This document shows positions 58,530 through 64,000 of a DNA stretch of 64,000 bases, piece by piece. Source of the stretch: JAQUBU01 sp036677685 (lineage in GTDB: Bacteria > Bacillota > Syntrophomonadia > Syntrophomonadales > Syntrophomonadaceae). The position numbers and the translations under genes were made by a program. The DNA lies in NCBI GenBank assembly GCA_036677685.1, contig JAVBWA010000007.1, positions 3,473 to 67,472 of the forward strand. The letters run 5' to 3'. Numbering within the stretch: the first letter of the stretch is position 1; each line of letters begins with the position of its first letter. The notes below the pieces were generated by a model. The model saw only the letters and a program-made list of their open reading frames with translations. It searched no databases and was not told where the DNA came from.

Positions 58530-60155
58530 ATGTTTAGATGGCTGAGCAGACTTTTTCAGCATCCCGGCAAACATGAAAATGGTTTGTATTCAAAGCAGCA
58601 AGGGACTGATACATCAAACCTGGAGAATCGCTTGTTGAGCAGGCACCTTGAGCAGAACCGCGCAATTATCGGGGATATATTCGATCATTGCGACGATTTG
58701 ATTATTCACGAATTCGTCCTGGGTGCGGATAAAAAAACCGGGGCTTTGCTGGTCTATATCGATTCCTTGATTAAAGACGATCTTTTACAGACCGGTCTTA
58801 TGCAAGCATTATTAAATATTCATCACGAATTGGGTCGGGAATCAAGTTTGACCTGGATCAGTGAAAGGGTAATCCCTACCGGGAAAGTAATCGAAGAAGA
58901 TCGCTGGATTGAAGTAAGCGACGGGATTTGCACTTCAGCTGTGGCTCTCTTTATCGACGGGCAGAAGACCGCCCTCTTAATTGAATTGCCCGAAAACAAC
59001 AGCCGCCCGGTTTCACAGCCAATTACCCAAACCGCTGTTATGGGGCCGGCCGAAGCATTTACCGAAGACTTACAAACCAATATGGGGCTTTTGCGCAGGC
59101 GTTTTCCAACCTCCAGGCTGGCTGTGGAGTCAATGCAAATCGGCATGATAGCCAAAAGCCCTGTAAATTTGGTTTACCTTAAAGGTTATGTCCGCAGCGA
59201 ATTAGTAGATGAAGTAAAAGAACGTCTGAACAAAATCAAAGTAGACAGCATTTTGAGCAGCGGGCAAATTGATGAACACCTTCAGGACAGCCCGTATTCC
59301 CTTTTTACCGGTATCGATGCCAGTGAACGCCCGGACCGCGTGGCATCCATACTTCTGGAAGGAGGGGTTTCCCTGATCATCGGGGGCACCCCTTTTGCCC
59401 TGTTGCTGCCCACTACTTTGGCCACCCTGATGACTACATCGGACGATTATGCCTATCGCTACTGGTATGCCTCTTTTATCCGGCTTATTCGCTGGTCGGC
59501 TTTAGTTACGGCTGCTCTGGCCCCGGCTCTTTATGTGGCCCTGATCTCCTTCCACCAGGAGTTGATTCCCCCTTCCTTGCTGGTTACAGTGGTATCCAAC
59601 CGGGAGGGTGTGCCTTTTCCCGCCTTTCTGGAGGCATTATTAATGGAGTTGACCTTTGAGACTTTGCGCGAAGCCGGTGTCCGGCTGCCCCGCACCTTTG
59701 GCCAGACTATCAGTATCGTGGGCACCATTGTAGTAGGTCAGGCCGCAGTAAGTGCGGGCCTGGTTTCATCAGGGATGGTGGTGGTGGTAGCCCTGACCGC
59801 TATTGCTTCATATACCATCCCATCGCTTAAGCTGGCCAACGTAATTCGTATCTTAAGATTCTTTTTTATGTTTGCCGGAGCTTTCCTGGGGTTATTTGGC
59901 ATCATGGCCGGTGTTTCACTTTTATCATTTCACCTTTGTTCATTAAGAACTTTTGGCGTACCCTACTTGTCCCCCCTGGCTCCGCTAAGCCTAAGTGATT
60001 TAAAGGATACCTTTATCCGGGTGCCCAACTGGATGATGCAATATCGTCCGCGTTTAACCGGTTATGTAGAACCGGTACGGCAGAATCCCGCTTTAAAACC
60101 TGGCCTACCTCCAAAAGCAAACGGAAAATCGGGCCGGCGAAAGGGGAGAACCTAA
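58530..60155 (+). CDS. Spore germination protein, GerA family (GerAA-type receptor subunit)
   Basis: 541 residues. GerA-type proteins are the largest subunits of germinant receptors in the spore inner membrane. A hydrophilic N-terminal domain (residues 1-280) contains IGDIFDHCDDLIIHEFVLG and ESMQIGMIAKSPVNLVYLKG. The membrane half has five or so helices, with the family motif YRYWYASFIRLIRWSALV, REGVPFPAFLEALLMELTFE and LREAGVRLPRTFGQTISIVG. A Pro/Lys-rich tail ends at the GerB start. AAGGGGAG precedes the ATG. It is first of a three-gene A-B-C operon, and forespore (sigma-G) expression is expected, though no clear promoter was read. Confidence 0.95.
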   Translation: MFRWLSRLFQHPGKHENGLYSKQQGTDTSNLENRLLSRHLEQNRAIIGDIFDHCDDLIIHEFVLGADKKTGALLVYIDSLIKDDLLQTGLMQALLNIHHELGRESSLTWISERVIPTGKVIEEDRWIEVSDGICTSAVALFIDGQKTALLIELPENNSRPVSQPITQTAVMGPAEAFTEDLQTNMGLLRRRFPTSRLAVESMQIGMIAKSPVNLVYLKGYVRSELVDEVKERLNKIKVDSILSSGQIDEHLQDSPYSLFTGIDASERPDRVASILLEGGVSLIIGGTPFALLLPTTLATLMTTSDDYAYRYWYASFIRLIRWSALVTAALAPALYVALISFHQELIPPSLLVTVVSNREGVPFPAFLEALLMELTFETLREAGVRLPRTFGQTISIVGTIVVGQAAVSAGLVSSGMVVVVALTAIASYTIPSLKLANVIRILRFFFMFAGAFLGLFGIMAGVSLLSFHLCSLRTFGVPYLSPLAPLSLSDLKDTFIRVPNWMMQYRPRLTGYVEPVRQNPALKPGLPPKANGKSGRRKGRT

Positions 60156-61271
60156 GTGTTGGACAAGGGACGGATAAGCAGTGTACAATTACTATTTCTC
60201 TTAGCGATTGCCGAACTGGCCACCGCCTTTCTTTATGTCCCGGCCATAACCTCCAAAGTGGCTGGTCCGGACGGCTGGCTGTCGCTCTTGATTCCCGCTA
60301 CTATCTATGCCTCTGCGGTTGCAGCAGCCTGTGTGGCTTTGGGCAAGCGCTTTCCTGAACAGGTCTTTTCCGAATATTTGCCTGAAGTCATAGGATTAAT
60401 CCCGGGTAAACTGCTGGCGGTACTCTATACCGGGGTTCTAGTCCATATCTCTTCCGTAATGGTAATTGAGGGAGCCCAGTTTATCCAAAGCAATTTCCTT
60501 ACTGAAACTCCGGTTTTAGTCTTGCAACTTGTTTTAGTCGGTGTAGCTGTCTATGGCAGCTATTTGGGAATTGAAGTAATCGCGCGTCATAATGAGCTGG
60601 TATTTCCGATTTTCATACTTTCCCTCAGCATCTTAATTATACTGATCGCCAAAGAAATAAAAATGCAAAACTTCTTGCCGGTTTTAGAAAACGGTATAGG
60701 TCCCGTACTTAAAGGAGCCATGGTCCCCGGGGTATGGAGAGGGGAAGTGTTTATAATACTCTGGCTTTATCCCTACCTGAACCGAAAAGAGGAAGCCTAT
60801 CAGGCCGCATTTGGCATGGTTTTGATAGCTACCCTTCTAGTCACTATAGTTGTAGCTGTCACCGTGGGAGTATTTGGCGATCTCTACACTTCCCGCCTGG
60901 TCTACCCGGTAAATACCCTGGCCCGCTATATCTCAGTTGCGAGTATTTTGGAAAGATTGGAACTGTTCATTGTTATTATGTGGGTAGCCGGGGTAATTGT
61001 AAAACTGGCAGTTTTCTTTCACACTGCCAGTATCGCCGCAGCCAGCACCCTGGGCCTGAAAAACTACCGGGGCATGGTACTTCCGGTTGCTCTGGCAGCA
61101 ATGATTGTCGGGAATATATTTTACGGAACCTATGTGCAGGTGGTGGATTTTCTCTCCCAGGTCTGGCCTTTTTACGGGAGTACCATTGAATTATTAATCC
61201 CGGTTTTAATCCTTGTGATTTCCGTCATTTGTAAAAAAGGGGTGAGTGGTCATACCGCTAAGAAGTCATAG
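60156..61271 (+). CDS. Spore germination protein, GerB family (amino-acid-permease-like subunit)
   Basis: 371 residues with ten predicted membrane helices, the GerAB/APC-superfamily layout. It begins ISSVQLLFLLAIAELATAFL and contains NFLTETPVLVLQLVLVGVAV and FIVIMWVAGVIVKLAVFFHT. These subunits bind the small germinant, usually an amino acid. The GTG directly follows the GerA stop and uses GGGGAG from the end of that gene, so expression is coupled. It overlaps the GerC frame by 26 bp. Confidence 0.94.
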   Translation: MLDKGRISSVQLLFLLAIAELATAFLYVPAITSKVAGPDGWLSLLIPATIYASAVAAACVALGKRFPEQVFSEYLPEVIGLIPGKLLAVLYTGVLVHISSVMVIEGAQFIQSNFLTETPVLVLQLVLVGVAVYGSYLGIEVIARHNELVFPIFILSLSILIILIAKEIKMQNFLPVLENGIGPVLKGAMVPGVWRGEVFIILWLYPYLNRKEEAYQAAFGMVLIATLLVTIVVAVTVGVFGDLYTSRLVYPVNTLARYISVASILERLELFIVIMWVAGVIVKLAVFFHTASIAAASTLGLKNYRGMVLPVALAAMIVGNIFYGTYVQVVDFLSQVWPFYGSTIELLIPVLILVISVICKKGVSGHTAKKS

Positions 61272-62538
61272 AAAGATTTTAATCATAGTATTGCTGATTG
61301 CAATTTCCTTGTTTACCTCGGGTTGCTGGGGCCGCCGGGAAACCCAGCAAATGAATCTCAGCACCGGATTGGGATTTGATAAAATTCTGATTGAAGGTAA
61401 TCCTCAATACCGCCTGACAGTGCTTAGTTCCAAACCTCAACAAGGAGGTGGCGGAGCCACCGGAAGCAGCAGCGGTATAAATGAGCCCCAAAAGGGTAGC
61501 ACCGGACAGGTAATATACCTTACTGGAGATACCCTGTGGGATGCGGGCCGCAACTGGAATCTGCGCTCATCAAGACGGCTTTTCATTGGTCAGGTTCTGG
61601 TGATAATTATCGGCGAAGATATAGCCCGCCAAGGAATAACGCCGATTATTGATTTTTTAAACCGCCACCAGGATGCCCGCGAACGGGTATGGGTGATCGT
61701 ATGCCAGGGTTCGGCCGCTGATTTTCTCAATGCCCAGCCGGAATATGAACCTACCGCTTCCCTGGAAATTGCCGGAATTATCCGCGACGCCCAGCAGCGA
61801 GCCGGCAAGGTAAAGGGTACAGATTTATTCAATGTAGGTTATGACCTGCTAACCCCTGGAAAAGAGGCAATTATACCTTTTATGACCACATTTGTTCCAC
61901 CGGAGCCAAGCTCCCCGATCAGGCAAAATCGTGCCACTGTCCAGAGACCAGCTTCCGTTGCTCCAACCAGTGGTCAGCAGGGTGCACAACCGCAAAACAA
62001 ATCATTTAGTATAGCAGGATCTGCAGTTTTTAAGGGCGATAAAATGGTGGGATTATTAAACATCGTAGAGAACCAGGGGTTGTTGTTCTTATCCAACCAA
62101 ATAAAAGGTGGAACCATTCCCATTGCTATTGACAGTTCAGAAAAGAATACCTCAATACGTCTTAAGAGTTCCAAAACCCGGGTAAACCCAATTTTCAGCC
62201 AGGATGGTGTAATACTGGACGTTAATATCAAGGCCGATGGAGATCTATTGGAAGAGGATAATGACATTTTCCGTATTACCAAAGCCGATTTTAAAAAAGT
62301 TGAGAAATTGACCAATCACGAAATAGAACGACGCTGCCGTCTGGCTTTGGCAAAAAGCCAGGAATTAAATTCCGATATTTTTGGTTTCGGTGATAAAATC
62401 CACCGTTCTGACGCTCAACAATGGAAACAAATCAAGGATCAGTGGAACGACATTTTTCCCACCGTTCAGGTTAACCTCAAAGTAGAATTCAAGCTAAAAC
62501 AGACCGGGGTATTGAATGATCCGCTGGTGATTCAGTAG
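61246..62538 (+). CDS. Spore germination lipoprotein, GerC family
   Basis: 430 residues. The signal peptide ends in LFTSGCWGRRETQQMNL, the characteristic GerAC lipobox followed by WGRRE. The family blocks GRNWNLRSSRRLFIGQVLVI (residue about 103) and the C-terminal Spore_GerAC domain, with AGSAVFKGDKMVGLLNIVEN and LTNHEIERRCRLALAKSQEL, are intact. A Gln/Ser-rich insert lies near residues 220-255. It starts with GTG inside the end of the GerB gene and is closed by a terminator at 62552. Confidence 0.95.
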   Translation: MVIPLRSHRKILIIVLLIAISLFTSGCWGRRETQQMNLSTGLGFDKILIEGNPQYRLTVLSSKPQQGGGGATGSSSGINEPQKGSTGQVIYLTGDTLWDAGRNWNLRSSRRLFIGQVLVIIIGEDIARQGITPIIDFLNRHQDARERVWVIVCQGSAADFLNAQPEYEPTASLEIAGIIRDAQQRAGKVKGTDLFNVGYDLLTPGKEAIIPFMTTFVPPEPSSPIRQNRATVQRPASVAPTSGQQGAQPQNKSFSIAGSAVFKGDKMVGLLNIVENQGLLFLSNQIKGGTIPIAIDSSEKNTSIRLKSSKTRVNPIFSQDGVILDVNIKADGDLLEEDNDIFRITKADFKKVEKLTNHEIERRCRLALAKSQELNSDIFGFGDKIHRSDAQQWKQIKDQWNDIFPTVQVNLKVEFKLKQTGVLNDPLVIQ

Positions 62539-62551
62539 CTGATAATAAAAA

Positions 62552-62580
62552 AGGGTGACACCATAATGAGGTATCACCCT
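62552..62580. terminator. Terminator between the germination operon and the convergent SLH gene
   Basis: AGGGTGA pairs with TCACCCT, with an inner CC/GG step; A-rich and T-rich flanks (AATAAAAA) lie on either side, allowing use in both directions. Confidence 0.75.
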
Positions 62581-62625
62581 AATAAAAACCGATTAATGTT
62601 TATAGATATACTTATAAGTTCAACT

Positions 62626-64000
62626 TTATTTTAGAATGTTATAGATTACTATAACTGCCTCCGCCCGAGTGGTATTGCTCTTCGGTTTAAAGCTCTGGTC
62701 TGGATAGCCCTTCATAATCCCTGCATCCACTGAGGCGGCCACGGCCTCTTTCGCCCAGGAGGATATAACCGCAGTATCCGTGCAGGTGGTTTTACTGGCT
62801 GCTGCAGCAAGTTTCTTGGCTTTTACGGCCATAACCGCAACCTGTTCACGGGTGATCGGGTCATCCGGCCCGAAACTGCTTCCGCTGTAACCGCTGACAA
62901 TTCCATAAGCTGCTGCCGTTGCGATGGAATCCTTGGCCCAGTGCGCAGCCGTGTCATTGAATACCTGACCGCTTTTTGCTTCCAGCTTGCAGGCCTTAAC
63001 CAATATGCTCGCGAATTCTGCCCGAGTAATGATTTTATCCGGTTTAAAGGTGCCATCCGGATAGCCAGATATAAGCCCTATGGAAACTAACTCCTGAATG
63101 CTGCTTTCAGCCCAGTGGCCGCTGATATCTTTCAATAATAGCGGTTTTTCGGGGCTGGTTTTTAGTTCATCCTGTTTTAAGGCCATTACGGCAAATTTGG
63201 TGAAGTGCTCCACTGTTATTACAATGGTATTACCTGAAATCTTGCCACCCAGACTTATCCATTGAGATTTTGTTTCGTCGTAATAATATACCTCCGGTTT
63301 TGAATCGGGAGGCATTTTGGCTGGATCAAAGCTGAAAGTAAGAGTAACTGGCTGCTTGAACTGATAACTGGTTTTGCCATCAACAATAAACTCAAAAACA
63401 TTGCTTCCCAGCATAAAACCCTTCGGGAATGATGGAACTGTTGTTGTGTCAACTTTGGTAACTTCCACCCGAACATTATTACTTCCCTGAAGGGCATTGG
63501 CCGGTATTTCAAGCTGTACATCGTTGGTATTGTCAGCTATCTTGCCACCGGCGCCAGGACTTACCGAAGCCGATCCATTATTGGAACTGACTGCTTGCGG
63601 AGAAGAAGCACCATCGCTACTTGATGAATCATGGTTGGATGATATCGTATAGGTAAATGCAGCTATTTCACTATCGATCATACCTGATTTTATTGCCAGC
63701 GCTTTTATGGTTGTTGCGGCATAAACAACGATGGGAACAGAGTATTCTGTGCTGCTGTTATTTGGATCAATGCCGTTTGTGGTATAGAAGATGGCAGCCC
63801 CGGCGGTAGTTGTTGTCAAAGTGATTGCTGTATTAGCTTTGACTGTCCCCGCTGGGGGATTAGCAGCAACTTTGGCAACCTGATTCGGTGCTGCCGGGTC
63901 ATTGAAGTCAATGGATATATTGCCGGTCGTAAGATTGCCGCTCGCTCCGCTCACCTTGGCCTGGGCTATGGTAAAGGTCAGGTTGCTTACGTCATCGGCA
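62626..64000 (-). CDS. SLH-domain surface protein, C-terminal part (cut by window edge)
   Basis: The frame is open to the right edge, so the true start lies beyond it; the GTG at 63954 is not the start. In order: a cohesin/Ig-like stretch near the edge, a chitobiase C-terminal-like (CHB_HEX_C) module at about residues 45-120 with AAIFYTTNGIDPNNSSTEYS, a Ser/Gly-rich linker, and a ZU5-like beta domain (VQLEIPANALQGSNNVRVEV). Three SLH repeats at the C-terminus each end in a YPDGTFKPDKIITRAEFA-like block. It is anchored to the secondary wall polymer and probably interacts with glycans outside the cell. Confidence 0.9.
   Translation of the reverse strand, partial: ADDVSNLTFTIAQAKVSGASGNLTTGNISIDFNDPAAPNQVAKVAANPPAGTVKANTAITLTTTTAGAAIFYTTNGIDPNNSSTEYSVPIVVYAATTIKALAIKSGMIDSEIAAFTYTISSNHDSSSSDGASSPQAVSSNNGSASVSPGAGGKIADNTNDVQLEIPANALQGSNNVRVEVTKVDTTTVPSFPKGFMLGSNVFEFIVDGKTSYQFKQPVTLTFSFDPAKMPPDSKPEVYYYDETKSQWISLGGKISGNTIVITVEHFTKFAVMALKQDELKTSPEKPLLLKDISGHWAESSIQELVSIGLISGYPDGTFKPDKIITRAEFASILVKACKLEAKSGQVFNDTAAHWAKDSIATAAAYGIVSGYSGSSFGPDDPITREQVAVMAVKAKKLAAAASKTTCTDTAVISSWAKEAVAASVDAGIMKGYPDQSFKPKSNTTRAEAVIVIYNILK

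Overview
The window looks like a chromosome segment of an anaerobic, endospore-forming Firmicute of the Clostridia. The evidence is a GerA/GerB/GerC-type germinant receptor operon, two T-box leaders, a DivIVA-family protein, three S-layer-homology (SLH) proteins, strong AGGAGG-type ribosome sites with frequent GTG/TTG starts, and a sigma-54 activator beside a thiolase. A relative of Syntrophomonas is my guess, not something I could test. No tRNA, rRNA, transposase, prophage or CRISPR array was seen.

Layout. 1-9690 (minus) is a branched-chain amino acid operon, ilvD-ilvB-ilvN-ilvC-leuA-leuC-leuD-leuB (leuB cut by the window edge), behind a good sigma-A promoter and a T-box. 9.7-16 kb holds an unrecognised 664-residue protein, an HD-GYP protein, two small membrane peptides that are easily overlooked, and a chemoreceptor. 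16.2-33.1 kb is a cell-surface polysaccharide locus. A minus-strand run starts with a DivIVA-like protein and continues with a coiled-coil/6-pyruvoyl-tetrahydropterin-synthase-like/membrane fusion, an exosortase of the XrtG type, its glycosyltransferase partner, more glycosyltransferases, a small flippase-like protein, a methyltransferase, a second large membrane protein, and secreted copper-amine-oxidase-N and PA14 proteins. A convergent lipoprotein with a glycosidase-like barrel faces it. 33.7-41.3 kb holds a second chemoreceptor, a two-component system, a nitroreductase, a Gln-rich lipoprotein and an SLH protein. 41.6-45.6 kb is a TetR-controlled efflux cassette. 45.7-49.2 kb is a T-box-controlled ABC importer, probably for tryptophan. 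49.4-53.8 kb has a HAD phosphatase, a thiolase with a near-perfect -24/-12 promoter, and the likely sigma-54 activator with paired palindromic enhancer sites. 54-58.2 kb has an SLH-chagasin fusion and a TetR/molybdopterin oxidoreductase pair. 58.5-62.5 kb is the germination operon, followed by a partial SLH protein.

Two things stand out. The first is the exosortase locus, in which DivIVA and coiled-coil modules are tied to the polysaccharide/exosortase machinery and the PTPS-like gene apparently uses a non-standard ATT start. The second is a dispersed, highly structured repeat of about 135 bp, found in at least ten complete or partial copies (two head-to-tail pairs, two sequence subtypes). 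It sits only between genes, including inside the ilv operon, between the tryptophan T-box and its gene, and in the presumed 5' leader of the thiolase.
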